64,000 bases of DNA from Nitrospirota bacterium (GTDB lineage Bacteria; Nitrospirota; Nitrospiria; Nitrospirales; Nitrospiraceae). Location: positions 1 through 64,000 of the forward strand of contig JAGXAR010000009.1 in NCBI GenBank assembly GCA_018971525.1, read 5' to 3'. Below the pieces are notes generated by a model. It saw only the letters and a list, made by a program, of their open reading frames with translations, did not search any database and was not told the origin of the DNA. Positions 54,503 through 63,950 of this stretch are shown in pieces (the stretch's first letter is position 1; each line of letters starts with the position of its first letter). The position numbers were made by a program, and so were the translations under genes.

Positions 54503-55609
54503 CTATCGTTTCAAGGTCGTGTCGAAGGCGTACCCAAGGGTCAGGAGGTACATGTTGTCCGTATCCCCGGTGCCCTTCGCCGGACTGCTGTTATATCGGG
54601 TCGTCACTTGGATGCTGCTCACGAAACCATCGAATAGTTTGAAACGGACGCCGTTGTCCATCGTGAGGTAATAATTCTTGGTGTTTTGCAGTGAAGGATA
54701 GAACTCACTGAAATGGTACAGCGTGATTCTCTCATCAAGCAGAGGCCAGTTCCATTTTATGGACGCACGGCCGCGAGCCGACGAGGTATCGTCGGCCGTC
54801 CGAAAATCTTCGTTGAAGTAGGCGAGACCGGCTTCTGCATAGAGCGTCATGTCCTTGAAGCTGCCGCCGAAATCGCCTCGGTTGACAAATTGGTAACCGG
54901 GTCCGCTCGCAAGGGCGGTCCGCATTTTAAGATCTTGGAACCGATCGTTTTCAAAGTAGGCGGACGCGAACCAGAAAAAGCGTTTGGTGATAAAGAAGTC
55001 CAGCTTGATCGTGCCGCGGGCGTTCCGCGCGGTGAGCGTGTTCGCATTGTCGCCGTAGACGTAGCGACCGTTGATCGACAGGCGGAGCTGCTCACTCCGA
55101 GCCACGAATTCTCCGAGGAGGCTCGCATTCCTCAGATGGCTGTTCCCGGTTGTTTGCGTGTAGCCGCCGGTCAGGTTGCCTGAATAGATGACCGGGGGTT
55201 GGATGAGTGGATTCAGCGCGGTGATTGAATCGATGGGGACCTCCATCGTTCCCCTCATTGGTTCAGCTCGCACAGTGATAGTACCGCTGGGACCCTCGGT
55301 GGCTGTGCCGATCAGCACCGTCCCTTCTTTGAGATGAAACGGCATTGGGTGGTTGATGGCTAGCTTCTCCACGTTGGCCCATTTTATCTTGACGACATTG
55401 TCTGCAGCCGCGGCAGTCTTGATAACTAACACCCCGTCGGACATTTCGATGACTTCCCCATAGATCACCCCCCCGTCCTTCAGGGTCACCACGTCGTGTG
55501 GGGCGGGAGGTGGCACATCTATCACAGCTGGAGCGTCAGCGGCTGCCACAAGCTTCGGTGTCATGAGACAAGCCACAACAACGAGCAGCCAGAATCCCTT
55601 CTTCATCAT
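54503..55609 (-). CDS. DUF481 outer-membrane protein
   Basis: A 368-residue exported protein. A signal peptide (MMKKGFWLLVVVACLMTPKL, cleavage near VAAA) precedes a small SH3-like segment (VTLKDGGVIYGEVIEMSDG, about 40-85), then a DUF481 barrel: alternating strands from GNLTGGYTQTTGNSHLRN to the C-terminal LTLGYAFDTTLKR, which ends as outer-membrane barrels do. This resembles YdiY-type proteins. A promoter was not identified in the 440 bases upstream. Confidence 0.82.
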   Translation of the reverse strand: MMKKGFWLLVVVACLMTPKLVAAADAPAVIDVPPPAPHDVVTLKDGGVIYGEVIEMSDGVLVIKTAAAADNVVKIKWANVEKLAINHPMPFHLKEGTVLIGTATEGPSGTITVRAEPMRGTMEVPIDSITALNPLIQPPVIYSGNLTGGYTQTTGNSHLRNASLLGEFVARSEQLRLSINGRYVYGDNANTLTARNARGTIKLDFFITKRFFWFASAYFENDRFQDLKMRTALASGPGYQFVNRGDFGGSFKDMTLYAEAGLAYFNEDFRTADDTSSARGRASIKWNWPLLDERITLYHFSEFYPSLQNTKNYYLTMDNGVRFKLFDGFVSSIQVTTRYNSSPAKGTGDTDNMYLLTLGYAFDTTLKR

Positions 55610-56051
55610 ACCTCCTCGCCAGATGAGTGAATGCCCACGATTCCATCACCAAGGCTCACTAGGATACGTTGAGGGCCTAGGGCTATGGTCCCTAATACAT
55701 GCCGTCACTGTATAGCTCAGACTGCCTTATGGTCGCAAGCATAAGCACTAGAATAAATGCTGTGCGACCGACGTCGGTATGGCGCGAGTATAATGAGCAA
55801 ACGTAATGCCGTAGATCGTGATAGGTTGATTTCATTAAATATCTTTGTAGATTTGTGTTTGGCAGACAGGTTACGTGAAGGTCTTGTCTCTCCTCTCTGT
55901 GGCCATTTTGGTCAGGAGTGGGGGCATTCCGTTACAGGGAGGCGAAGGAATCGGGACGAGTTCAATTACGGAGGGAATGTGGATGCGGAGAGCAGGATGA
56001 TTGTGAGGAGGCGTTGATCAGAGACTCTCTGCTCGCACTCCTTTGATTATT
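55610..56051. other. intergenic region, no convincing gene
   Basis: About 440 bases between the DUF481 gene start and the end of the AsmA gene. A plus-strand frame (55757-56017, 86 residues) has no ribosome-binding site and no family resemblance, so I do not call it. A partial palindrome, AGGGCCTAGGGCTATGGTCCCT near 55674-55695, is noted without a role. Confidence 0.4.
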
Positions 56052-57932
56052 TTATTGTCCCAAGAGGCCTTTCAACAGGTCCTGACCTTTTTGTTTGAGG
56101 TCGTCCGGCTTAGTCGAACCTTTGAGTAGATCGCCCAACGCTTCTTTCACTTTCTCCTTCACCTGCTCCTGGACCTTGCCCGTCAAGGCTTTCGAATCTA
56201 ACCCATACGACGGTGCTTGCACGGTCCCGGTGACCAGCAAGGGCACATTCAGCCGTCCTCCGGCGAGCGCGAGCCTAGCGGCCGGGGACGAACCGCTAAT
56301 TTTCTGACTGAGGGCTTGCGACAGATTCAGCTTCACTTTGAGGTTCAAGGTTTGATCAAAGCCGACGGTTCCCTCTCCCGTGGCTTGGAAGTCATGGCTG
56401 TCCATTAGGAGCCGCTGGACGTTGATGATGCCTTCTTTGATCCTCAGGTCCGTTTCGATCGTCGAGAAGGCCGTAACCTTCACATTGTCCGGTGACAGGC
56501 CGACGAGCTGGAGGAGCGAGAGCGCTTCCTGTATGAGATTGACGCCCTCGATCTTGCCGTCTTTCACCGCCACATGACCAACACCTTCCAGTGCTTTGGT
56601 CAAATCCGGCAGAGAGAATCCTCGTCCGCCCATGGCGAAGTCCATGCCGGCCGTTCCACTGATTGAGACTTGATCCGAACCCAGTGCATCGAGCGCTGGA
56701 CCGAGTTGGAGCCCTTGCACGACGACTTTCCCATTGAATGGGGGTGCCGATGGGTCCAGTGTCATCCCCGCCTGGGCCTTTGTGTGTCCACCAAAGAGTT
56801 GGAACGACAGATTGTTCACCCGGGCCTCTTGTCCCTTCAATTCCGCGGCCATCTGGAGATCCTTGATGTCGACCGGTTTTTTGAACGGCAGGGCCATGGG
56901 TACATCAGCCGTGTTGATGACCGGCGACGTAATGTTGATCTTCGCGTGCCCACCGGCCACTGTGCCCTTGACGTTCAGGACGGAGTTCCCCAGCACGATA
57001 TCGAGTCCGAGGTCTGTCACGTCCGCGAGTTCCAATGGCGGGACTCCTTGCGGTAACGGGGATTTGGCCTTCGCTGTGACATGGAAGTTCCTCACGATCA
57101 CTGGCTTGGCCAACGGCAGCGCCACAGGCACATCGGCACTGTTGATCAGGGGTGACGTGAGCGTCGCATCGAGGTTCCCGTCCGCGACACTCCCCTTGAG
57201 GGCCATGGCGATCTTGCCCAGGCCGATGTCGAAGGCGAACTGCTTCAGGTCGAACGTGTCGACGAGCGGGCCAAACGAGCCGTCGAGTTTTACCGGAATA
57301 TTGTAGGGCTGGACGGTCGCAGCGAGATGGAGGGTTGGAGTCTCGCCCAGATGGACTGATTTGAGCAGCACTTCGAGATCGTTGACCCTGTATTCCGTCG
57401 GCTTCGGCGTGGATTCGTCGCGATAGATGATAGTGCCCCCTGTGAAGGAGACGTGGTCCACCGCCAGCAGGGCAAGCACGTGTAATGGATTGCCGGTTGG
57501 TGATGGCGGAGCCTCGGGTTGTTCAGGTGAGGATCTTGCCGGGGTTTTCGGCCCGATCGTCGAGAGGTTCATCTCGCCCTTGCGGTTCTTGATGACGGTG
57601 ATGAGCGGGTCGCGGAGCGTGATCTCTTCAACTTCAACCTTCTTACTCAGGAGCGGCATCAGTTTCACGCCCACGTCGAGCGAAGTGAGTGACGCAAAAG
57701 GGCCGGTGCCAAATGCAGGATCATCCTGCACCGTGAATCCCGCCACACGAACGCCGATGCGGGGCCAGATGGTCAGGCGGATATCGTTGAGGATAATCTT
57801 GCGATTGAGCGCCTCTTCGATCAACGGCTTGTACTGGTCTTGATACTTGTTGAGGTCGATGAGAAAGGGCAGCGAGAGGATGGCTGCCACCAAGAGGAGG
57901 ACCAGGACGACAAGCCCGATGAGAATCTTCAT
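56052..57932 (-). CDS. AsmA-family protein
   Basis: About 626 residues. One N-terminal membrane helix (MKILIGLVVLVLLLVAAILS) is followed by a large periplasmic region. The opening LPFLIDLNKYQDQYKPLIEE and FTVQDDPAFG fit AsmA, and the C-terminal part has the AsmA-like FDQTLNLKVKLNLSQALSQK. A segment with VINTADVPMALPFKKPV recurs as LINSADVPVALPLAKPV, an internal repeat. AsmA-like proteins are implicated in lipid transport between membranes. GGAGG lies about 7 bases before ATG 57932; the longer frame to 58028 adds unrelated residues. Confidence 0.82.
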   Translation of the reverse strand: MKILIGLVVLVLLLVAAILSLPFLIDLNKYQDQYKPLIEEALNRKIILNDIRLTIWPRIGVRVAGFTVQDDPAFGTGPFASLTSLDVGVKLMPLLSKKVEVEEITLRDPLITVIKNRKGEMNLSTIGPKTPARSSPEQPEAPPSPTGNPLHVLALLAVDHVSFTGGTIIYRDESTPKPTEYRVNDLEVLLKSVHLGETPTLHLAATVQPYNIPVKLDGSFGPLVDTFDLKQFAFDIGLGKIAMALKGSVADGNLDATLTSPLINSADVPVALPLAKPVIVRNFHVTAKAKSPLPQGVPPLELADVTDLGLDIVLGNSVLNVKGTVAGGHAKINITSPVINTADVPMALPFKKPVDIKDLQMAAELKGQEARVNNLSFQLFGGHTKAQAGMTLDPSAPPFNGKVVVQGLQLGPALDALGSDQVSISGTAGMDFAMGGRGFSLPDLTKALEGVGHVAVKDGKIEGVNLIQEALSLLQLVGLSPDNVKVTAFSTIETDLRIKEGIINVQRLLMDSHDFQATGEGTVGFDQTLNLKVKLNLSQALSQKISGSSPAARLALAGGRLNVPLLVTGTVQAPSYGLDSKALTGKVQEQVKEKVKEALGDLLKGSTKPDDLKQKGQDLLKGLLGQ

Positions 57933-58068
57933 CACCACACCTCCACGTGAGTTCTTTGCAGTATAGGAAGGGGAGCCGGGAGGGTCAATGCTATGGCGAT
58001 GAGCACTGGTTGTCACCTTGCCGGTCATCAGACCGCGTGTTATGATGCCGCCTCGCGAAAATCGGTGC

Positions 58069-58158
<90 letters not shown>

Positions 58159-58228
58159 AACAGAGTTCGCTCGACCGCGAGCCACTGTCATGATCCTTGG
58201 CAAGCGGATAAGATCCATACGCACTTTA

Positions 58229-58329
58229 GGGGCTGGGCCCTGTGCAACAGAACCCTGTGAACCCCGCCAGGTCCGGAAGGAAGCAACGGTAAGCGGTCAG
58301 TTCTGTGTGCCGCAGGATCACCTGGCCCC
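58229..58329 (+). ncRNA. ffs: signal recognition particle RNA (small, 4.5S type)
   Basis: About 100 bases. The conserved tip is present: GGTCCGGAAGGAAGCA with the GGAA tetraloop, then ACGGTAAGCGG on the returning side. The ends GGGGCTGGGCC and GGCCCC-type tail pair to close the hairpin. It sits between tRNA-Ser and dnaX, a common bacterial order. Ends are estimated from base pairing. Confidence 0.92.
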
Positions 58330-58419
58330 ACTTTGACGATGATGTATCTCGTAACAGGTTATTCATGAAGCGTCTGAATCACGGGCGAGATATGCTTCAC
58401 GTGTAACGATCGACGCAAT

Positions 58420-60258
58420 ATGGACTACCAAGTCTCCGCTCGCAAATACCGCCCTGGGACGTTCGACGATGTGATTGGACAGCCACACGTTGTTCAGACG
58501 TTGGTCAATTCCATCACGACGAAACGAATTGCCCAAGCCTATCTCTTTTCCGGGACCCGCGGTGTAGGCAAAACCACGGTCGCGAGAATTCTCGCCAAGG
58601 CGCTCAATTGTGAGCGCGGGCCGACCGGCACGCCCTGCGGCACCTGTTCCAACTGCCTCGAAATTGCGCAGGGAACCTCCGTCGATGTCATGGAGATTGA
58701 TGGAGCGTCCAATACGAGCGTGGACGATGTGCGCGAGATCCGCGAGAACGTCAAGTTCGCCGCGTTTCGTGGGAAGTACCGGGTCTACATCATCGACGAA
58801 GTCCACATGTTGTCGAACTCGGCCTTCAACGCGCTCTTGAAGACACTGGAGGAGCCGCCGCCGCATGTGGTGTTTATCTTTGCCACCACCGAGATTCACA
58901 AGATCCCGGCGACGATTCTCTCCCGCTGTCAGCATTACAACTTCCGCCGGATTCCGCGAACCGAGATCGTCGAGCGGCTGCGCCATGTGGTGAATCAGGA
59001 CAAGATCGTGATCGAGGAACGGAGCCTGATGGCTCTCGCCAGGGCCAGCGAAGGCAGTATGCGCGATGGGTTGAGCCTACTCGACCAGGCGGTGGCATTC
59101 GGCGGCAAGACGATCGTACATACGGATCTGGAAGCTCTGCTGGGGGCGGTTCCGCAAGAACTCGTTCGTGCCATGATTCAGGCGATCACGGCTCAGGAGA
59201 GCGCCGCGGCGCTTCGCGTGCTGGCCCAACTGTTGGACCAAGGGCATGATCTGCGGGCCTATTGTGCGGAGGTCGTCGAGTATCTGCGCAACATGCTGGT
59301 GGTGTCGGTGGTGACCTCACCCCAAGAATGGCAGGGATTGATCGAGGCCTCCGCGGAAGACCTCGCACAGGTGGCAGCTGATGCGCGTTCGTTCTCGCCC
59401 GAGTCACTTCAGGAACTGTTTACGATTTTCACGCAAGCAGAGGATTCGCTCAGGCTCAGTGCCCATCCCCGGTTCGTGCTCGAAACTGCGGCCGTGCGTG
59501 CGACGAGGTTGCTGCGTCGAGCGGACGGGAAGCCAGCCCAAGTGGTGCAGCCGGCCTCGACGACACGCCCCCCTCAGCCGCCTCCAGTGCGTATGGGCCA
59601 GCCGGTCTCGTCGGCTCGTTCTGCAGAGCCAACGCCCTCTTCGCTACCGAAGCTTTCTCAATCGCCGGCTCCTGCACCGACCGCTTTTATGCCGTCGAGG
59701 GGCTCTGCTATCGGAAAAACGGCGCCTCCACCAAGGCCTTCGACGAATCCTCCGAACATCAGGCCCCCTGGCGCTGCCGGTGAAGTGAAGGCTGCAATGC
59801 CTTCGGTATCGCCTGCAGCTGATGCTGGAGGCGCGGCGGTGATGCTCAATTGGGAACAGGTCCAAGAGGAAGTGGCCAACGCCTCTTCCAGGATTGCCGC
59901 TTTTCTGGAAAGAGGGCGATTTGTGGGGGTGGACGGCCACGTCGTGACGATTGGATTTGGCAAGCAGGCGACGGGAGCCCGGGGGATGATTGAAAACCCT
60001 GATAATATGGCGGTGCTCACATCGATATGTGAACGGCTGAGCGGTCAGTCGGTTCGGCTGCGGATTGTCGAATTGACAGAATCGGATCCTCCTGGACCGA
60101 CGATGGCGCAGCTCAGGGAGGCGAAAGAAAAGGAACAACGGCTGGTCCTGTTCGACCAGGCGCGGGCCCATCCGGTCGTCAAAGAGGCACTGGAGATATT
60201 CGGCGCAGAGCTCGCAGAGGTCAGGCAGGTGTTGAGCCAGAAGGAGGTCGAAGAATGA
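58420..60258 (+). CDS. dnaX: DNA polymerase III subunits gamma/tau
   Basis: A 612-residue clamp-loader ATPase. Walker A is GTRGVGKTT, the zinc module is CERGPTGTPCGTCSNC, Walker B is VYIIDEVHML, and sensor 1 is IFATTEIHKIP with the arginine finger in ILSRCQHYNF. A Pro/Ser-rich linker (about 375-460) joins the C-terminal tau-like domain. No clear frameshift site for a separate gamma was found. Its stop overlaps the ybaB start by four bases. Confidence 0.95.
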   Translation: MDYQVSARKYRPGTFDDVIGQPHVVQTLVNSITTKRIAQAYLFSGTRGVGKTTVARILAKALNCERGPTGTPCGTCSNCLEIAQGTSVDVMEIDGASNTSVDDVREIRENVKFAAFRGKYRVYIIDEVHMLSNSAFNALLKTLEEPPPHVVFIFATTEIHKIPATILSRCQHYNFRRIPRTEIVERLRHVVNQDKIVIEERSLMALARASEGSMRDGLSLLDQAVAFGGKTIVHTDLEALLGAVPQELVRAMIQAITAQESAAALRVLAQLLDQGHDLRAYCAEVVEYLRNMLVVSVVTSPQEWQGLIEASAEDLAQVAADARSFSPESLQELFTIFTQAEDSLRLSAHPRFVLETAAVRATRLLRRADGKPAQVVQPASTTRPPQPPPVRMGQPVSSARSAEPTPSSLPKLSQSPAPAPTAFMPSRGSAIGKTAPPPRPSTNPPNIRPPGAAGEVKAAMPSVSPAADAGGAAVMLNWEQVQEEVANASSRIAAFLERGRFVGVDGHVVTIGFGKQATGARGMIENPDNMAVLTSICERLSGQSVRLRIVELTESDPPGPTMAQLREAKEKEQRLVLFDQARAHPVVKEALEIFGAELAEVRQVLSQKEVEE

Positions 60259-60578
60259 AGAACCCGCTCGGCAATATGGGAAATATCCTGAAGCAAGCGC
60301 AGGCAATGCAGGCGCAAATGGCGAAGGTGCAGGAACAGGCATCGTCGAAGACCGTGACCGGGACGGCCGGCGGAGGCAGCGTGACCGTCACGGCTAATGG
60401 TGCCATGGAGCTCGTCGGCATTGTCATTGATCCCGAAGTGGTGAAAAGTGGCGACGTGGAGATGGTGCAAGATTTGGTCATGGCCGCGTCGAACGATGCC
60501 CTCAGGAAGGCTCGCGAGATGATGGCGGATGCGATGAAATCGGCCACTGGTGGGATGAATGTCCCTGGGCTATTCTAA
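60255..60578 (+). CDS. YbaB/EbfC family nucleoid-associated protein
   Basis: A 107-residue DNA-binding protein of the YbaB family, normally encoded between dnaX and recR. The pattern KNPLGNMGNILKQAQAMQAQ, GGGSVTVTANGAMEL and a C-terminal helix is typical. The ATG overlaps the dnaX stop (ATGA). Confidence 0.94.
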   Translation: MKNPLGNMGNILKQAQAMQAQMAKVQEQASSKTVTGTAGGGSVTVTANGAMELVGIVIDPEVVKSGDVEMVQDLVMAASNDALRKAREMMADAMKSATGGMNVPGLF

Positions 60579-60593
60579 CGGAACAATTGCGTC

Positions 60594-61196
60594 ATGGCGG
60601 TTGATCAACAAGGACTACTTGCACGGCTTGTGCGCGAGTTGGTTCGTCTCCCCGGCATCGGACAAAAGACGGCGCAGCGGTTGGCTTTTCATGTGTTAAA
60701 GGCCGAGCGCGAAGAGGCGCTTCGCCTGGCCGAGGCGATTCGTGCAGTCAAAGACGGGCTTTCTTTTTGCCGACAATGCCGGAATATCGCTGAGGGGGAG
60801 CTCTGCGAGTTTTGTCTCGATCCCAAGCGGGACCAGACAAGAATTCTGGTGGTGGAAGAGCCGAGTACGACGTATGCCATTGAGCGGGCTGGAGCCTACC
60901 GCGGATTGTACCATGTCTTGCTCGGTGCCTTATCCCCCTTAGACGGCGTCGGACCTTCCGATATACGGGCCGAAGAGTTGGTTGATCGGGTGAAGCTTGG
61001 GGGAATTGAGGAAGTGATCCTCGCGACGAGTCCGACGATCGAGGGCGAGGCGACCGCCATCTATTTAACAAACCAACTGAAACCTCTTGGTACGCGGGTC
61101 TCGCGTATCGCGTATGGGATTCCAGTCGGGATGGATATCGAGTATGCCGACGAAGTGACACTGCTCAAGTCGATTGAAGGCCGTCGGGATCTCTAG
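60594..61196 (+). CDS. recR: recombination protein RecR
   Basis: A 200-residue protein of recombinational repair. The helix-hairpin-helix LVRLPGIGQKTAQRLAFH, zinc site CRQCRNIAEGELCEFC and Toprim motif LVVEEPSTTYAIERAG are all present. It follows ybaB by 15 bases in the dnaX-ybaB-recR operon. Works with RecF/RecO at single-strand gaps. Confidence 0.95.
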   Translation: MAVDQQGLLARLVRELVRLPGIGQKTAQRLAFHVLKAEREEALRLAEAIRAVKDGLSFCRQCRNIAEGELCEFCLDPKRDQTRILVVEEPSTTYAIERAGAYRGLYHVLLGALSPLDGVGPSDIRAEELVDRVKLGGIEEVILATSPTIEGEATAIYLTNQLKPLGTRVSRIAYGIPVGMDIEYADEVTLLKSIEGRRDL

Positions 61197-61311
61197 CGGA
61201 ACCCAGTTGAGCGAGATTGACGGGCCCCACGCTTCCCATTGACCCCCTCTCCAGGCCCCTGTTATAGTCCCGCTCGTTCCGGAAGGTTTTACTCCTCAGG
61301 CAGGTTGCGGT

Positions 61312-61755
61312 ATGAAAACAGGCCATTCCGCCAAGCGCATCTCGCCCACTCCACCAGCGGTGCATTCTGTCACGGCCAAGCGCAGAGCCAAGCCATCGTC
61401 CCCAGGGAAAAAGTACGCGGCCATTCGCCGTGACCTTGAGCGGCAGCGCAAGGCCATGCTGGCGGAGGTGGGCGAAGGCCTTGCCAATCCAAACGGTCAA
61501 GAGGCGTTCCCGGACGTCAGCGATCAGGCCTCTGTAGAGGCCGACCAGAATTTTTCGTTGCGTATCCGTGAGCGCGAGCAACGGTTGATCAAGAAGATCG
61601 ATGAGGCGCTTGATCGAATGGACCAGAACATCTATGGCATCTGTGAGCGCTGCCAAGAAGAGATCCCCTATCCGAGACTCAAAGCCCGCCCAGTCACCAC
61701 CCTCTGTATCAACTGTAAGACGCTCGAAGAACAGGAAGAGAAAATCCGGCGCTGA
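61312..61755 (+). CDS. DksA/TraR-family zinc-finger protein
   Basis: A 147-residue protein. The C-terminal zinc finger is C-X2-C-X17-C-X2-C (CERC...CINC), as in DksA. A coiled-coil region (RIREREQRLIKKIDEALDRM) precedes it, and the DRMDQNIYG segment is typical of the family. The N-terminal 40 residues are basic and rich in Ser/Pro and differ from E. coli DksA. It likely binds RNA polymerase's secondary channel. ATG 61312 follows an AGG-containing leader. Confidence 0.85.
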   Translation: MKTGHSAKRISPTPPAVHSVTAKRRAKPSSPGKKYAAIRRDLERQRKAMLAEVGEGLANPNGQEAFPDVSDQASVEADQNFSLRIREREQRLIKKIDEALDRMDQNIYGICERCQEEIPYPRLKARPVTTLCINCKTLEEQEEKIRR

Positions 61756-61783
61756 AGGCGTGTTCCTCTCCAGCTGGAACCGT

Positions 61784-62545
61784 CTAGAAATGCAGTGCAA
61801 TCCCACCTACTACGTGGTTTGAAGCGATAGTGTACCGCGCGCTGAATCCCGGTGGAAGCCCGGCACCGTCGTAAGTAAACGTGTGCCAGCCCGTAGTTCT
61901 CTTCCATTCCCCGAAGAGCGCAAAGTTTCGGAAAATGAAAAACTTGAGGCCGACCATACCTTGGATGGCCGGGGAGTAACTCGTTTCTTGATGTGAAACC
62001 ATGGGGACCGAGAGGTGAGCGCGCTGCACACCAAGACCTGCTCCGATATAATGGTAGAATCTACCTTGAGGAAGCTCCGGTGTCGCCCAAATCGGATAGC
62101 GAAACAGCAGATTTGCCGCGAGAACATTCACACTGATATCTTGGGGCGTGGTAAAGGCGACAGATCCGAGCTCAAAGCCAGGTGTGAGTGAGGTCCCGCT
62201 GGCTCCAGCTGTCTGCGGGTTGAGATCTGCGGTAAACTTTGTGTAATCTAACTCAAGGCCGATTTGTGGCTGCCATTTGTATTGTCGCGGTAGATACCAG
62301 GCCGTGACTTTGGCGCCAAAGGTCGGAGAATCATTCAAATTTACTCCATACGCTGTTCCGGTCGTAAACCCACTCCCTTGACCAAAATTGAATTTGACGT
62401 CTTCGTTGGAGTTAAAGGCTTTGCCTCCGAACGCTCCGACTGAAAACTCCCAGTTCCGTTCGGCTTGTGCCCGTAGCGGCAGGAGGAACAAAGCCATGAC
62501 TGTCAAGACGATTGCTCGCGCACAGACCCAGGTAGATCGTTCCAT
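61784..62545 (-). CDS. outer-membrane beta-barrel protein
   Basis: About 253 residues. A signal peptide (MERSTWVCARAIVLTVMALF, cleavage after AQA) precedes a barrel with NWEFSVGAFGGKAFNS at the start and a C-terminal VGGIALHF, ending in phenylalanine as barrel proteins do. Alternating strands fit an OmpX/OmpW-like 8-stranded barrel, but I cannot name the family. GGGAG before ATG 62545 sets the start. The stop is 28 bases from the DksA-like gene's stop (convergent). Confidence 0.75.
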   Translation of the reverse strand: MERSTWVCARAIVLTVMALFLLPLRAQAERNWEFSVGAFGGKAFNSNEDVKFNFGQGSGFTTGTAYGVNLNDSPTFGAKVTAWYLPRQYKWQPQIGLELDYTKFTADLNPQTAGASGTSLTPGFELGSVAFTTPQDISVNVLAANLLFRYPIWATPELPQGRFYHYIGAGLGVQRAHLSVPMVSHQETSYSPAIQGMVGLKFFIFRNFALFGEWKRTTGWHTFTYDGAGLPPGFSARYTIASNHVVGGIALHF

Positions 62546-62667
62546 GTCGTTCTCCCATCCTTCCAAGCAGAGTGATGGGAGGAGCCTATCGCGAGATATG
62601 ACGGAATCCTAACAAAATCACATATTCGACACCTTGTGAAGGAACTGAGAAGATTGATAGTTGGAGG

Positions 62668-63858
62668 TTAGTGTTTCAACGTCTTGACGCGTTGTTGGAC
62701 GAGGGCGATGCGACCGGCTTCATCGGGGATACCTTCGACCAGCGCGAGATAGGTCTCGTACTCCGCGAGGGCCCGCCTGGGATTCGTAGGCTCGTAGGCT
62801 TCAGCCAGGTTGTAGCGAGCAATGGCATAGTTGGGGCGGAGTGTAACGGCTTTTTCGAATGAGGCGAGCGCATTCGCCTTGTCTCCCAGCTTGTTGTACA
62901 CCGTGCCGAGGTTGTTCAGGATTTCCGGAGTGTTGGGCCTGATGGTCAACGACTGAAGCATTTCCGTCTTGGCTTTCTCGTGCAGTCCCTTCCCTTCCCA
63001 TGACAGGCCTAGTTTGTGGTGAGCTTCTGCCAGCCACACTTTATTCGTAAAGCCGTTTGCGATCGCTTTCTGATAGGCATTGGCTGCGGTATCGTAGCTC
63101 TGGACCCCGCAGTAGGAGAGCTGTGCGGTTTGGCCGCGCGCGAATTGCTGGAGCGAGAGGAACGGTTCCTTGTCCTCCGCACCTTGACTGTCGAGCTGTT
63201 GCCCGGGCTTCTGGCCGCTTGGATGGCGCAACCGTTCCAAGAATTCGCGTCGATAGGGTGAGAACAGCCGTACATAGGGGTCGATCGTCATAGAAGCCTG
63301 GAGCAACGCCGGCTGCTCGCGCGTGCCAAGGACCAAGTACTGTGTCGTCGTTTTCTCGTCGCCGGTTTCATACAGGGCGCTGGAGTCCATGCTCGCCTTT
63401 GAGGACAGACTCGCAACGTTGAGATAGAACTCCAATGATGGCTTTAGTAGCGTTAAGGTGTGACGGAGGACCGGGTAGGGATTCAAGTCAAGCCCGGACG
63501 GAAAGGTAAAGAGGGTTCCGACCAGCATGCCATCTTCATCGAAAAAGTAGGACTCGTCGCCATGTGACGGGCTTTGGTCGGCTGGCAGAACCAGCTCTTG
63601 ACCAGAGCCCCAGGCGTTGGCTTTGAGCGTCGAGGCGGGATATGTCTTGAAGAAGTCAGGCTTTGATGTGCAGAGAGTCGTTGACTTCAGGAGGATCAGA
63701 TCGCTTTCAGACGGTGGGAGGTTTGGTTTTGGAGCTTCAGTTTCGCAGGCGTTCAGCAAGAGGCTCAGTCCTAACCCGCAGACCACCCACAGGTTAAAAG
63801 GTGCAGTACGAGGCGCTTGCTGGTCACGTAGATTTCGACTCACGAAGGGAGCATACAC
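62668..63858 (-). CDS. TPR-repeat lipoprotein
   Basis: A 396-residue protein. A hydrophobic segment ends in lipobox LLLNAC (about residue 38), so it is probably membrane-anchored. The first 220 residues contain no motif I know. From about 255, TPR-type repeats follow: YDTAANAYQKAIANGFTNK, HEKAKTEMLQSLTIRPNTP, NLGTVYNKLGDKANALASFE and IARYNLAEAYEPTNPRRALAEYE. TPRs mediate protein binding. The start ATG 63858 gives a 22-residue polar lead before the hydrophobic part, so a later start is possible. Confidence 0.72.
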   Translation of the reverse strand: MYAPFVSRNLRDQQAPRTAPFNLWVVCGLGLSLLLNACETEAPKPNLPPSESDLILLKSTTLCTSKPDFFKTYPASTLKANAWGSGQELVLPADQSPSHGDESYFFDEDGMLVGTLFTFPSGLDLNPYPVLRHTLTLLKPSLEFYLNVASLSSKASMDSSALYETGDEKTTTQYLVLGTREQPALLQASMTIDPYVRLFSPYRREFLERLRHPSGQKPGQQLDSQGAEDKEPFLSLQQFARGQTAQLSYCGVQSYDTAANAYQKAIANGFTNKVWLAEAHHKLGLSWEGKGLHEKAKTEMLQSLTIRPNTPEILNNLGTVYNKLGDKANALASFEKAVTLRPNYAIARYNLAEAYEPTNPRRALAEYETYLALVEGIPDEAGRIALVQQRVKTLKH

Positions 63859-63892
63859 GAAACTGGAAAGAGTTTGCCAAGGGGTGACAGGA

Positions 63893-63924
63893 CAACGCCC
63901 GTTCTCGTGAGGAAGCGGGCGTTG
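63893..63924 (-). terminator. hairpin after partial gene at right edge
   Basis: A 9-bp stem, CAACGCCCG paired with CGGGCGTTG, loop 14 bases. On the minus strand it lies about 25 bases after the TAA at 63951-63953. There is no T-run. Confidence 0.45.
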
Positions 63925-63950
63925 AATGCGGAGCGATGTGCTCGCGGAGA

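Noticed and set aside
55757-56017. An 86-residue plus-strand gene
   Set aside because: No ribosome-binding site, no recognisable domain and an odd composition.
58420-60258. Programmed frameshift in dnaX for a short gamma product
   Set aside because: No A-AAA-AAG-type slippery run with a following hairpin was found; GGAAAAACG near 59700 is too weak.
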